DNA of 64,000 nt from Piscinibacter sp. (GTDB taxonomy: Bacteria > Pseudomonadota > Gammaproteobacteria > Burkholderiales > Burkholderiaceae_C). This document shows, in pieces, positions 19,784 through 33,080 of this stretch (positions within the stretch are counted from its first letter, which is position 1; each line of letters begins with the position of its first letter). Location of the stretch: contig JADJJI010000011.1 of assembly GCA_016706565.1 (NCBI GenBank), forward strand, positions 62,001 to 126,000, written 5' to 3'. The notes beneath the pieces were generated by a model, which did no database searches, was not told the DNA's origin, and was given only the letters and a program-made list of their open reading frames with translations. The translations under genes were made by a program, and so were the position numbers.

Positions 19784-21574
19784 ATGATTCATGACCCGAT
19801 CGACCAGGGGCGAACCCTGGCGACGCGCACCCGTGTGGCGCTCGGCGCCCTCGCCGCCAGCGTCGTGCTGGCCCTGGCTGCCTGCGGCGGCGCGAAAGAC
19901 GAACAGAACAGCGGCACGGTCTCCGAGATACCCGCCTCGCGCAGCGATGCAGCGCGCTTCCTCACCCAGGCGAGCTTCGGGCCAACGACAGCCGCCGTCG
20001 ACCGCGTGATGGCCATCGGCTACGGCGCCTGGATCGACGAGCAGCTGGCTGCACCTCAGGCCTCGCACCGCGCGTCGTGGGAGGCGCAGGACGCGGTGGT
20101 CAAGGCCGCCAATGCCGCCAACAGCATCGGCCAGGACGGCATCTACAACAGCTTCTGGAAGCAGGCCATCAGCGGGGAAGATCAGCTGCGCCAGCGGGTG
20201 GCTTTCGCGCTGTCGCAGATCTTCGTGATCTCGCTGCAGGACAGCACCGTCGGCGACAACCCGCGTGCCGTGGCCGACTACATGGACATGCTCGCCACCC
20301 GCGGCTTCGGCAACTACCGCGACCTGCTGGAGTCAGTCTCGCTGCACCCGATGATGGGCGCCTACCTGACGAGCCTGCGCAACCGCAAGGCCGACCCGCG
20401 CACCGGCCGCGTGCCCGACGAGAACTACGCCCGCGAGGTGATGCAGCTGTTCTCGATCGGCTTGCAGCAGCTCAACGACGACGGCTCCGTCAAGCAGGCC
20501 AACGGCGCCGCGCTCGAGACCTACACGCCGGCCGACATCGCCGGCCTGGCCAAGGTGTTCACCGGCTTCAGCTGGACCTGCCCCGACTGGCCCGACAACG
20601 GCTGCTTCAGCAACGGCTCGCTGGGCGGCGTGTCCGACCCCGACCGCTGGATCAAGCCGATGGTCGGCTACCCGCAGCACCACAGCACCGAGGAGAAGGT
20701 GTTCCTGTCGGCGAACATCTCGGCGCAGACGCAGTCCGACCCGAACGCCAGCCTGAAGACGGCGCTCGACACCCTGTACAACCACCCGAACGTCGGCCCC
20801 TTCATCGGCAAGCAGCTGATCCAGCGCCTGGTCACCAGCAATCCGAGCCCGGCCTACGTGGCGGCCGTGGCGGCTGCCTTCAACAACAACGGCAGCGGCG
20901 TTCGCGGCGACCTGCGTGCAGTGGTCAAGGCGGTGCTGCTGCACCCCGAGGCACGTGTCGTCTCCAGCACCAGCGGCAAGCTCCGCGAGCCGATCCTGCG
21001 CCTGTCGGCCGTGCTGCGCGCCTTCGGCTACAGCTCGGACAGCGGCAACTACCGTGTCGGCAACACCGACAACGCCGGCACCTCGCTGGGCCAGACCGCG
21101 ATGCGCTCGCCCACGGTGTTCAACTTCTACCGCCCCGGCTACGTGGCCCCGGGCACCCAGGCGGCCGCGGCCGGCCTGGTGGCGCCGGAGATGGCGCTCG
21201 CGCAGGAGACCACCGCCGCGGGCTACGTCAACTACATGCGCGACAACGTCTCGCAGGGCGTGGGTGCCAGCGCGGCGGTCATGGTCAACGGCGTGTCGGT
21301 GACACGCCGCGACCTGCAGCCGAACTTCAGCGCCGAACTGGCGCTGGTGGGCCAGCCGGCCGACCTGGTCGAGCAGATCTCCACCAAGCTGATGGCCGGC
21401 AGCATGCCCGACGCCTTGAAGACCGAGATCCGCACGGCGGTCGAGAGCATCACCATCCCGGCGCTGAACAGCACCGGCAGCAACCAGGCGGCCATCGACA
21501 CCGCCCGGCGGAACCGCGTCAATGCTGCCGTCTTCCTGACGGTGGTGTCGCCCGAGTTCCAGGTGCAGAAGTGA
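19784..21574 (+). CDS. Secreted DUF1800 lipoprotein
   Basis: About 596 aa. The N-terminus carries a signal sequence ending in the lipobox LAAC with Cys34, so the mature protein is probably a lipoprotein. The DUF1800 domain fills most of the rest: FLTQASFGPTTAAVDRVMAIGYGAWIDEQL near the start, RVAFALSQIFVIS, then ENYAREVMQLFSIGL and the C-terminal SPTVFNFYRPGYV motif. Function is unknown; these proteins are almost always paired with a DUF1501 protein, as here. ATG at 19784 follows GGAGGCG; a GTG lies 3 nt upstream. The next gene begins 17 bp downstream, so they form an operon. Confidence 0.85.
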   Translation: MIHDPIDQGRTLATRTRVALGALAASVVLALAACGGAKDEQNSGTVSEIPASRSDAARFLTQASFGPTTAAVDRVMAIGYGAWIDEQLAAPQASHRASWEAQDAVVKAANAANSIGQDGIYNSFWKQAISGEDQLRQRVAFALSQIFVISLQDSTVGDNPRAVADYMDMLATRGFGNYRDLLESVSLHPMMGAYLTSLRNRKADPRTGRVPDENYAREVMQLFSIGLQQLNDDGSVKQANGAALETYTPADIAGLAKVFTGFSWTCPDWPDNGCFSNGSLGGVSDPDRWIKPMVGYPQHHSTEEKVFLSANISAQTQSDPNASLKTALDTLYNHPNVGPFIGKQLIQRLVTSNPSPAYVAAVAAAFNNNGSGVRGDLRAVVKAVLLHPEARVVSSTSGKLREPILRLSAVLRAFGYSSDSGNYRVGNTDNAGTSLGQTAMRSPTVFNFYRPGYVAPGTQAAAAGLVAPEMALAQETTAAGYVNYMRDNVSQGVGASAAVMVNGVSVTRRDLQPNFSAELALVGQPADLVEQISTKLMAGSMPDALKTEIRTAVESITIPALNSTGSNQAAIDTARRNRVNAAVFLTVVSPEFQVQK

Positions 21575-21591
21575 GCGGGGAGAAAACCACC

Positions 21592-23145
21592 ATGAAGAAG
21601 ATCGACGCTTCCCGCCGCATGTTCCTGCGGCACGCCGGCGTGATGTCCACGCTCGGCGCGGCCGGCGCACCGCTGGCACTGAACCTCTCGGCCCTGGGCA
21701 CGGCGGCGGCGCAGACCGCCGGCGACTACAAGGCCATCGTGTGCATCTTCCTGTTCGGTGGCAACGACTCCATCAACATGGTGCTGCCCACCGACACCGC
21801 TTCGTTCACCAACTACACCACGCTGCGCAGCCAGGCGCCGGACTCGATCGCGCTGCTGGCGCCGGGCACGGCGGTCAATGCAGGTGCGGCGGCCGGCTCG
21901 CCGGCGCGGCTGGGCGGCGTGCTGCCGATCACGCCGGCCAATGCGCAGGGCCGCAGCTTCGCATTGCACCCGGCGATGGGCGCGCTGCAGACGATGTTCG
22001 ACACCGACAGGCGGCTGGCGATCCTGCCCAACGTCGGGCCGCTGATCCTGCCCACCAGCAAGACGCAGTACAGCCAGTCGTCGCACCGCAAGCCGGCCAG
22101 CTTGTTCTCGCACAACGACCAGCAGAACACCTGGCAGGCCTTCCTCCCGGAAGGCGCCACGGTCGGCTGGGGCGGGCGCATGGGCGACCTGCTCGCATCG
22201 ATGAACCAGCGCACCGTCTTCACCTCGATCACCGCCGGCGGCAACGCCGTGTGGCTGTCGGGCCAGGACGTGCGCCAGTACCAGGTCACCAACAACGGCG
22301 CGATCCGCCTGGGCACCAATGCCAGCGGGCAGGTGTACGGCTCGGCAGCGGTGGGCGCCGCCATGGAGCGCATCGTGCAGACCACGCGCGGCGGCCACGT
22401 GCTCGAGGCCGACCTGTCGGCGGTGTCGGCGCGCTCGATGCAGGCCGAGTCGCTGCTGCGAAATGCGCTCAAGCCGGCCAGCGACCCGCTGTTCGGCACC
22501 GCGCCGGCCACCGGCAACTACAGCGCCACCAACGACCCGAAGCTGCGCTACACGGACCCGAACAATCCGGGCACCACGATCGCCAACAACCTCGCGCAGC
22601 AGCTGCAGATCGTGGCGCGCATGATCGACGCCAGCGGCAACGCCTCGATCGGGGCGAAGCGCCAAGTGTTCTTCGTCAGCATGGGCGGCTTCGACACCCA
22701 CGACGTGCAGAACGGCAACCATGCGCAACTGATGGCGCGGCTGTCGCATGCGCTGCGTTACTTCGACGACACGCTGGGCGCGATGGGTGCGCGAGACCGC
22801 GTCACCACCTTCACCGCCAGCGATTTCGGGCGCACCTTCACCAGCAATGGCGACGGCACCGACCATGGCTGGGGCGCGCACCACTTCGTGATGGGCGGCG
22901 CGGTGCGGGGCGGCGACCTGTACGGCAGCTTCCCGGTCTATGGCGCGAAGAACACGAACAACAACAACTTCGACAGCAGCCCCGACCAGCTCGGCAACGG
23001 CAGCCTGCTGCCCACCACCTCGGTGGACCAGCTCGGCGCCACGCTGGGCAAGTGGTTCGGGCTGAGCGACACGCAACTGCTCGACGTGTTCCCGAACCTC
23101 GCCAACTTCAGCGCGCGTGACCTCGGGTTCATGAACCCGGCCTGA
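21592..23145 (+). CDS. DUF1501 protein with twin-arginine-like signal
   Basis: 517-aa protein of the DUF1501 family, related in fold to alkaline-phosphatase/sulfatase-type enzymes. Its N-terminus, SRRMFLRHAG, followed by a hydrophobic stretch and an AQTA cleavage region, looks like a Tat signal, implying export in folded form, perhaps with a cofactor. Family features: IFLFGGNDSINMVLP near residue 45, QSSHRKPASLFSHNDQQNTWQ, MGGFDTHDVQNGNHAQLM and DFGRTFTSNGDGTDHGWGAHHFVMGG, containing several Asp/His candidates for metal binding. GGGGAG precedes the ATG. Cotranscribed with the DUF1800 lipoprotein; physiological role undescribed. Confidence 0.85.
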   Translation: MKKIDASRRMFLRHAGVMSTLGAAGAPLALNLSALGTAAAQTAGDYKAIVCIFLFGGNDSINMVLPTDTASFTNYTTLRSQAPDSIALLAPGTAVNAGAAAGSPARLGGVLPITPANAQGRSFALHPAMGALQTMFDTDRRLAILPNVGPLILPTSKTQYSQSSHRKPASLFSHNDQQNTWQAFLPEGATVGWGGRMGDLLASMNQRTVFTSITAGGNAVWLSGQDVRQYQVTNNGAIRLGTNASGQVYGSAAVGAAMERIVQTTRGGHVLEADLSAVSARSMQAESLLRNALKPASDPLFGTAPATGNYSATNDPKLRYTDPNNPGTTIANNLAQQLQIVARMIDASGNASIGAKRQVFFVSMGGFDTHDVQNGNHAQLMARLSHALRYFDDTLGAMGARDRVTTFTASDFGRTFTSNGDGTDHGWGAHHFVMGGAVRGGDLYGSFPVYGAKNTNNNNFDSSPDQLGNGSLLPTTSVDQLGATLGKWFGLSDTQLLDVFPNLANFSARDLGFMNPA

Positions 23146-23273
23146 GATTGACAGCTCGTTACGCCTGATTCGATCTCCGCTGGCACCTTGGTGTGCCGCC
23201 GGGGTCGAATCGGCGTTGTCGTTGTGGAGGCGGCGCATGCCCTGCGCGGCCCGGACCTTTCAGGAGAACAAAG

Positions 23274-23873
23274 ATGAGCGTTGAGACCTCCCCGGGCGCC
23301 GTGCCCGTTGGCAACCCCCCGTCGCGCACGGTCTGGTTGATCGCCGGCGTGCTCGGTGCCGCCTCGCTGGCCGCCGGTGCCGGCATGCTGATGCGCAACG
23401 GAATCCCCGCGCCGTCGACCCAGCCGGTGCCCGCGCAGGAAGCCGCGGCCCCCGAGACCAAGACCCCGGCCAAGCCGGCGAACAAGCTCGCCGCGGCGCC
23501 CGCCGCCGCAAAGACGGCGCAGGCGCCGGTGTGCCGCGACTGCGGCGTCGTTGAATCGGTGCGCACGGTCACGCACAAGGGCCAGTCCAGCGGCGTCGGC
23601 GCGCTGGCCGGCGGCGTGCTCGGCGCGGCGGTGGGCAACCAGATGGGCAAGGGCAACGGCCGCACCGCGATGACCGTGCTCGGCGCCGTCGGCGGCGGCG
23701 TGGCCGGCAACGAGATCGAGAAGCACCAGAAGCGCACCACCTCGCACGAGGTCACCGTGCGGATGGACGACGGCTCGGTGCGCACCATCGAGCAGGCCAC
23801 TGCGCCGCGCACCGGCGAGCGCGTGACGATCGAGGGCAACAAGCTGCGTCCGCTCTCGGGCTCGCAGGGCTGA
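23274..23873 (+). CDS. Glycine-zipper 2TM envelope protein
   Basis: 199-aa envelope protein. One N-terminal membrane segment (about residues 20-40) is followed by a Pro/Ala/Lys linker, a CRDC pair, and a glycine-zipper 2TM domain (SGVGALAGGVLGAAVGNQMGKGNGRTAMTVLGAVGGGVAGNEIEKH) like that of SlyB/Pcp-type lipoproteins. The C-terminal region (HEVTVRMDDGSVRTIEQ) is a small beta domain common to these proteins. Unlike SlyB it has no lipobox, so it is likely inner-membrane anchored. ATG at 23274 is preceded by AGGAGAA. Probably linked to envelope integrity; no operon partner. Confidence 0.8.
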   Translation: MSVETSPGAVPVGNPPSRTVWLIAGVLGAASLAAGAGMLMRNGIPAPSTQPVPAQEAAAPETKTPAKPANKLAAAPAAAKTAQAPVCRDCGVVESVRTVTHKGQSSGVGALAGGVLGAAVGNQMGKGNGRTAMTVLGAVGGGVAGNEIEKHQKRTTSHEVTVRMDDGSVRTIEQATAPRTGERVTIEGNKLRPLSGSQG

Positions 23874-23900
23874 TCAAGCTCGCTCGGGCCCGAAGGCCTG

Positions 23901-25421
23901 CTACTGCACCGCCAGCACGCGGCGGTACTGCACGGCCTCGGCCACGTGCGCCAGCACGATGGCCTCGCTGCCAGCCAGGTCGGCGATGCTGCGCGCGATG
24001 CGCAGCACGCGGTGGAAGCCGCGCGCCGACCACCCCAGCCGCACCGACACGCTCTGCAGGAAGTTCGACGCTGCGGCGTCAAGCGTGCAGTGCCGTTCCA
24101 GCGACTCGCCGGCGAGTTCGCGGTTGAGCACGCCCTGGCGCTGCAAGGCGCGACCACGCGCCTGGGCCACACGCAAGGCCATCGCCGCGCTGCTGTCGCC
24201 GCCGGGCGCGTCGGCGAGGGTGGTCGCGGCCACCGCCGGCACCTCCACCTGCAGATCGATGCGGTCGAGCAGCGGCCCGCTGAGCCGGCCCTGGTAACGC
24301 GCGACCACGTCGGGCGTGCAGCGGCAGGCGCGCAGTGCGCTGCCAAGGTGTCCGCACGGGCAGGGGTTCATTGCGGCGAGCAGCTGGAAGCGCGCCGGGA
24401 AGTCCGCCTGCCGCGCAGCCCGCGAAATGGTCACGCGGCCGGTCTCCAGCGGTTCGCGCAGGGCCTCCAGCGCATGGCGCTGGAACTCGGGCAATTCGTC
24501 GAGGAACAGCACGCCATGGTGCGCCAGCGAGATCTCGCCCGGCCGCGGCGGCGAGCCGCCGCCGACGAGTGCGGCCGACGAAGCGCTGTGGTGCGGCGAG
24601 CGCAGCACGCGCTCGCCCCAGGTGTGCGCAGCTGCTGCACCCGTCAGGCTGAGCAGCGCAGCCGACTCGATGGACTCGTCGTGCGTGAGCGGCGGCAGCA
24701 GGCCGGCGAAACGTTGCGCCAGCATCGATTTGCCGCTGCCCGGCGGGCCGACCATCAGCACGCTGTGCCCGCCGGCGGCAGCGATCTCCAGCGCCCGTTT
24801 GGCGCCGGACTGGCCGCGCACGTCGCGCAGGTCGCCGCGGGAGGGCGGCGGTGCGACGGCCGCCGGCACCGCGCTCGGCAGCGGCTCGGCTGAATCGCCC
24901 GGCAGCAGCGAGCGCACCACCTCGAGCAGGTGCGCCGCAGCGTGGATGGCCACGCCGTCGACCCGCGCCGCCTGCGACGCGCTCTCGGTGGGCAACACCA
25001 TGGCACGCGGCGGATCGACACCCTCGTGCGCCGCGGCCAGCGCCATCGCGAGGGCGCCGCGCACCGGGCGCAGTTCGCCGGCCAGCGAGAGCTCGCCGGC
25101 GAACTCGAAGCGGGCCAGCTTCGCTGCGTCGATCTGGTCGCTCGCGGCCAGGATGCCCAGCGCAATTGGCAGGTCGAAGCGGCCCGATTCCTTGGGCAGG
25201 TCGGCGGGCGCCAGATTCACGGTGATGCGCTTGTTGTTGGGGAACTCCAGCCCGCTGGTCTGCAGCGCGGCGCGCACGCGTTCGCGTGCCTCCTTGACCT
25301 CGGTGTCGGCCAGGCCGACGAGCGTGAAGCTGGGCAGGCCGTTGGCGAGGTGGACTTCCACCGTGACCTGCGGCGAACGAAGCGCATCGAGGGCGCGGCT
25401 GTGGACGACGGCGAGTGACAT
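23901..25421 (-). CDS. comM: ComM/YifB family Mg-chelatase-like AAA ATPase
   Basis: 506-aa protein of the YifB/ComM family; ComM is a helicase promoting branch migration during natural transformation. It has the N-terminal Lon-protease-like domain (residues 1-165, FTLVGLADTEVKEARERVRAAL, NLAPADLPKESGRFDLPIALGIL), a Mg-chelatase AAA core with Walker A GPPGSGKS near residue 225 and Walker B VLFLDELPEF, the zinc-like MNPCPCGHLG...CRCTP cysteine cluster, and the C-terminal helical lid (RGFHRVLRIARSIADL). All expected motifs are intact. The start ATG at 25421 follows a -10-like box with no Shine-Dalgarno. Confidence 0.92.
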   Translation of the reverse strand: MSLAVVHSRALDALRSPQVTVEVHLANGLPSFTLVGLADTEVKEARERVRAALQTSGLEFPNNKRITVNLAPADLPKESGRFDLPIALGILAASDQIDAAKLARFEFAGELSLAGELRPVRGALAMALAAAHEGVDPPRAMVLPTESASQAARVDGVAIHAAAHLLEVVRSLLPGDSAEPLPSAVPAAVAPPPSRGDLRDVRGQSGAKRALEIAAAGGHSVLMVGPPGSGKSMLAQRFAGLLPPLTHDESIESAALLSLTGAAAAHTWGERVLRSPHHSASSAALVGGGSPPRPGEISLAHHGVLFLDELPEFQRHALEALREPLETGRVTISRAARQADFPARFQLLAAMNPCPCGHLGSALRACRCTPDVVARYQGRLSGPLLDRIDLQVEVPAVAATTLADAPGGDSSAAMALRVAQARGRALQRQGVLNRELAGESLERHCTLDAAASNFLQSVSVRLGWSARGFHRVLRIARSIADLAGSEAIVLAHVAEAVQYRRVLAVQ

Positions 25422-25456
25422 GCATTGATTCTTCGCAGCGCCGCCCGGCCTGTCGC
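25419..25456 (-). promoter_or_regulatory. Predicted leaderless promoter of comM
   Basis: Minus strand: GCGACA (25456-25451), 17-nt spacer, AAGAAT (25433-25428), then exactly 6 nt to the ATG at 25421. Confidence 0.45.
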
Positions 25457-25530
25457 TCCCCCGCGCGGGCGGCGCTGGAGGGCGCCCGAAAGGGGGTGCG
25501 CTACAGTCGGTGCGAGCCCGCACCCGACGC

Positions 25531-26454
25531 ATGAACCTGACCCAGCTGCGCTACTTCGTCCGCGTTGCCGAGATGGGCAGCTTCAGCAAGGCCGCCATCG
25601 AGCTCGACGTCGCGCAGCCGGCGCTGAGCCGCCAGGTGCGCCTGCTCGAGACCGACCTGCACGTCACGCTGCTGCAGCGCACCGGCCGCGGCGTGCTGCT
25701 CACCGACGCTGGCAAGCGCCTGTTCGACCATGCCGTGGGCATCCTGCAGCTGGTCGCCCACGCCCGCGAAGACCTGAGCGCCAACCGTGACGAGGCTACC
25801 GGCCGCATCGTCGTCGGCCTGCCGCCCAGCATGGGGCGCATGCTCACGCTGCCGCTGGTCGATGCCTTCCAGCAGCACCTGTCGAAAGCGCGGCTGGCCA
25901 TCGTCGAGGGCCTGTCGGCGCACATCGTCGAGTGGATCTCCACCGGCCGCGTCGACCTCGGCCTGGTGCACAACCCCGACGCCAACCCGGCCATCGAGAC
26001 GCTGCACGTGCTCGACGAGCCGCTGTGCCTGGTCAGCGCCGCCAAGGGCGCGCCGCGCAAGCAAGCGCCGCTGCCCTTCGCCGAGCTGGTGACGCTGCCG
26101 CTGGTGGTGCCCGAGCACACCCACGCCATCCGCAAGCTGCTGGAGACGCAGGCGGCGCTGGCCGGGCTGAAGCTGAACATCGCCTACGAGGTGTCCAGCG
26201 TCAGCTCCATCCTCGAGCTGGTGCGCAGCGGCCATGGCCACGCGGTGCTGACGCCCAGTGCGGTGGCCGCGTCGGGGCAGGCGGCGGCCTTCCGCGTGCG
26301 GCCGCTGGCCGAGCGGGTGCTGACCAGCACGCTGTGCCTGGCCAGCTCGGCGCACAAGCCGGCCACGCCGCTGGTCAAGCAGGCCATGCGCATCCTGCGC
26401 GAGCTGGTGCTGGCCAGCGCCGAGCCGGTGCGCTCCCATAACAGGATGCGATAG
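25531..26454 (+). CDS. LysR-family regulator of the protocatechuate 4,5-cleavage cluster
   Basis: 307-aa LysR protein with the winged-helix domain at residues 1-60 (LTQLRYFVRVAEMGSFSKAAIELDVAQPALSRQVRLLE) and a C-terminal inducer-binding domain. The helix and LVHNPDANPAIE region resemble the CynR/NAC/CbbR-like subgroup that often controls aromatic-acid pathways. It is encoded upstream of, and in the same direction as, the lig genes (90-bp gap to the next start), unlike the divergent layout of most LysR systems. I infer it activates the cluster in response to a pathway intermediate. An ATG with a TACAGT -10-like box 23 nt upstream. Confidence 0.82.
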   Translation: MNLTQLRYFVRVAEMGSFSKAAIELDVAQPALSRQVRLLETDLHVTLLQRTGRGVLLTDAGKRLFDHAVGILQLVAHAREDLSANRDEATGRIVVGLPPSMGRMLTLPLVDAFQQHLSKARLAIVEGLSAHIVEWISTGRVDLGLVHNPDANPAIETLHVLDEPLCLVSAAKGAPRKQAPLPFAELVTLPLVVPEHTHAIRKLLETQAALAGLKLNIAYEVSSVSSILELVRSGHGHAVLTPSAVAASGQAAAFRVRPLAERVLTSTLCLASSAHKPATPLVKQAMRILRELVLASAEPVRSHNRMR

Positions 26455-26543
26455 CTGCTAGCGCCCTGGTTCGATTGGCGTGCCGCCCCGGCCGCCGCAG
26501 AATCGGCTTCCACCCTGCATCCGGCCTGGCCCCGGCAGCCGAC

Positions 26544-27245
26544 ATGACCCACCCGATCACCGGCATCTCGTCGATGGCGACCCGCCAGGTGCTCGCCGAT
26601 CTCGCTGCGGCCTACGAGCAGCGCTCAGGCCGGGTCGTGGCGATCGAGTCCGTGGGCGGCGTCGACGCGGCCAAGCGCGTCCAGGCCGGTGAGGCCTTCG
26701 ACGTGGTCGTGCTCGCCGCCGACGCGATCGACAAGCTGGTCGCCGCCGGCCGCGTCCTGGTCGGCAGCAAGGTCGACCTGGTGCATTCGGGCGTGGCCGT
26801 GGCGGTGCGCGCCGGCGCGCCGCGGCCGGACATCGGCTCGGAAGAGGCGCTCCAGCGCGCCGTGCTGGCCGCACGCAGCATCGGCTACTCGACCGGACCG
26901 AGCGGTGTGCAGCTGATGAAGCTGTTCGAGCGCTGGGGCATCGCCGACGAGATCGCGCGCCGCACCGTGCAGGCTCCGCCCGGCGTGCCGGTGGGCACGC
27001 TGGTGGCGCGCGGCGAGGTCGAGCTCGGCTTCCAGCAGTTGAGCGAGCTGCTGCATTTGGACGGCATCGATCTCGTCGGCGCGCTGCCGCCGGCCGTGCA
27101 GATCGTCACCACCTTCAGCGCCGGCGTGTGCAGCACGTCGGTGCAACCCGAGGCGGCGCGTGCGCTGCTCTCCTTCATGAGCTCGCCCGAGACCGCCGAA
27201 GCCAAGCGGCGCCAGGGCATGGAACCCGCAGGAGCAACACGATGA
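26544..27245 (+). CDS. Substrate-binding-fold (ModA-like) protein without signal peptide
   Basis: About 233 aa with the type-2 periplasmic-binding fold of ModA-like molybdate-binding proteins: GISSMATRQVLADLAAAYEQRSG, AFDVVVLAADAIDKLVAAGRV, SIGYSTGPSGVQLMKLFERWG and VELGFQQLSELL. Starting at the ATG at 26544 (or upstream in frame to 26475) no hydrophobic signal sequence is present, so it is predicted to stay in the cytoplasm, which is odd for a solute-binding protein. No permease or ATPase is nearby. Its stop overlaps the ligJ start by 4 nt, tying it firmly to the lig operon. It could be a sensor, a chaperone for an intermediate, or an enzyme. Confidence 0.75.
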   Translation: MTHPITGISSMATRQVLADLAAAYEQRSGRVVAIESVGGVDAAKRVQAGEAFDVVVLAADAIDKLVAAGRVLVGSKVDLVHSGVAVAVRAGAPRPDIGSEEALQRAVLAARSIGYSTGPSGVQLMKLFERWGIADEIARRTVQAPPGVPVGTLVARGEVELGFQQLSELLHLDGIDLVGALPPAVQIVTTFSAGVCSTSVQPEAARALLSFMSSPETAEAKRRQGMEPAGATR

Positions 27246-28270
27246 TCATCGACGTGCACGGCCACTACACCACGGCGCCGAAGGCGCTGGAAGAGTGGCG
27301 CAACCGGCAGATCGCCGGCATCAAGTACCCGGCCGCCAAGCCCAAGGTGTCGGACCTGAAGATCAGCGACGACGAGCTGCGCGAGTCGATCGAGACCAAC
27401 CAGCTCGCCAAGATGCGCGAGCGCGGCAGCGACCTGACGATCTTCAGCCCGCGCGCCAGCTTCATGGCCCACCACATCGGCGACTTCGAGGTCAGCTCGA
27501 CCTGGGCGGCGATCTGCAACGAACTCTGCTACCGCGTCTCGAAGCTCTACCCCGACAACTTCATCCCGGCGGCGATGCTGCCGCAGAGCCCCGGCGTGGA
27601 CCCGAAGACCTGCATCCCGGAGCTGGTCAAGTGCGTCGAGCAGTACGGCAACGTCGGCATCAACCTGAACCCGGATCCCTCGGGCGGCCACTGGACCAGC
27701 CCGCCGCTGTCGGACCGGCACTGGTACCCCATCTACGAGAAGATGGTCGAGTACGACATCCCGGCGATGATCCACGTCAGCACCAGCTGCAACGCCTGCT
27801 TCCACACCACCGGCGCGCACTACCTGAACGCCGACACCACGGCCTTCATGCAGTGCCTGACCAGCGACCTGTTCAAGGACTTCCCGACGCTGAAGTTCCT
27901 CATCCCGCACGGCGGCGGCGCGGTGCCCTACCACTGGGGGCGCTTCCGCGGCCTGGCGCAGGAGCTGAAGAAGCCGCTGCTGAAGGACCACCTGCTGAAC
28001 AACATCTTCTTCGACACCTGCGTCTACCACCAGCCCGGCATCGACCTGCTGACCAAGGTGATCCCGGTGGACAACATCCTGTTCGCCAGCGAGATGATCG
28101 GCGCGGTGCGCGGCATCGATCCGGAAACCGGCTTCTACTACGACGACACCAAGCGCTACATCGAAGCGAGCACGTTGCTCAGCGCCGCGCAGAAGCAGCA
28201 GGTCTACGAAGGCAACGCGCGGCGCGTGTTCCCGCGGCTGGATGCCGCTCTCAAGCAAGTTGGCCGCTAG
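27242..28270 (+). CDS. ligJ: 4-oxalomesaconate hydratase
   Basis: 342-aa amidohydrolase-superfamily enzyme, very like LigJ/PmdE, which hydrates the unsaturated tricarboxylate of the protocatechuate 4,5-cleavage pathway to 4-carboxy-4-hydroxy-2-oxoadipate. It keeps the metal-binding DVHGHYTT opening (His6, His8), the [19 protein letters not shown] segment, [19 protein letters not shown] and [14 protein letters not shown]. Length is normal for the family. The ATG overlaps the preceding stop (ATGA), indicating translational coupling. The product feeds the aldolase encoded next. Confidence 0.92.
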   Translation: MIIDVHGHYTTAPKALEEWRNRQIAGIKYPAAKPKVSDLKISDDELRESIETNQLAKMRERGSDLTIFSPRASFMAHHIGDFEVSSTWAAICNELCYRVSKLYPDNFIPAAMLPQSPGVDPKTCIPELVKCVEQYGNVGINLNPDPSGGHWTSPPLSDRHWYPIYEKMVEYDIPAMIHVSTSCNACFHTTGAHYLNADTTAFMQCLTSDLFKDFPTLKFLIPHGGGAVPYHWGRFRGLAQELKKPLLKDHLLNNIFFDTCVYHQPGIDLLTKVIPVDNILFASEMIGAVRGIDPETGFYYDDTKRYIEASTLLSAAQKQQVYEGNARRVFPRLDAALKQVGR

Positions 28271-28319
28271 GCCGGCCCAATCACAGGGCCGAAAGGCCCG
28301 CTTTCCTGTCGAGGTCTTC

Positions 28320-29002
28320 ATGTACGAACTCGGAGTCGTCTACCGCAACATCCAGCGTGCCGACACGGCCACCGCCGACGGCCTGGCGAAGCTCGGCAGC
28401 GCCACGGTGCATGAGGCGATGGGCCGCGTCGGCCTGCTCAAGCCCTACATGCGGCCGATCTACGCTGGTTCGCAGGTCTCCGGCACCGCAGTCACCGTGC
28501 TGCTGCAGCCGGGCGACAACTGGATGATGCATGTCGCGGCCGAGCAGATCCGCCCGGGCGACATCGTCGTGGCGGCGGTCACCGCCGAGTGCACCGACGG
28601 CTACTTCGGCGACCTGCTGGCCACCAGCTTCATGGCGCGCGGCGCGCGGGCGCTGATCATCGATGCCGGCGTGCGCGACGTGAAGACGCTGCAGGAGATG
28701 GGCTTCCCGGTGTGGAGCAAGGCGATCAGCAGCAAGGGCACGATCAAGGCGACGCTCGGCTCGGTGAACATCTCCATCGTGTGCGCCGGCGCCTACGTGA
28801 CGCCGGGCGACGTGATCGTGGCCGACGACGACGGCGTGGTCTGCGTGCCGCGCGCGATGGCGGCGAAGACGCTCGAAGCCGCCGTGGCGCGAGAGGCGCT
28901 GGAAGGCGAGAAGCGCGCCAAGCTCGCTTCGGGCGTGCTGGGCCTGGACATGTACAAGATGCGCGAGCCGCTGGCCAAGGCCGGCCTGAAGTACATCGAC
29001 TG

Positions 29003-29003
<1 letters not shown>
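28320..29003 (+). CDS. ligK: 4-carboxy-4-hydroxy-2-oxoadipate (CHA/HMG) aldolase
   Basis: 227-aa RraA-like class II aldolase matching LigK/ProA/GalC. It splits 4-carboxy-4-hydroxy-2-oxoadipate into pyruvate and oxaloacetate and usually also decarboxylates oxaloacetate. The metal and substrate site is seen in [28 protein letters not shown], with the Arg and Asp of GVRD, followed by FPVWSK. The start at 28320 sits 49 nt after ligJ. The stop shares bases with the next start (TGATG), so the two are coupled. This is the last dedicated step before central metabolism. Confidence 0.92.
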
Positions 29004-33079
<4,076 letters not shown>

Positions 33080-33080
33080 G

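Noticed and set aside
25440-25500. GC-rich stretch before the second LysR gene as a fourth copy of the leader repeat
   Set aside because: Shares only CTGTCGCT and general GC-rich blocks with copies A and B; too weak to call by eye.
26544-27245. modA (molybdate-binding protein) as a functional name
   Set aside because: Fold similarity only: no visible signal peptide, no modB/modC and a catabolic operon context argue against molybdate uptake.
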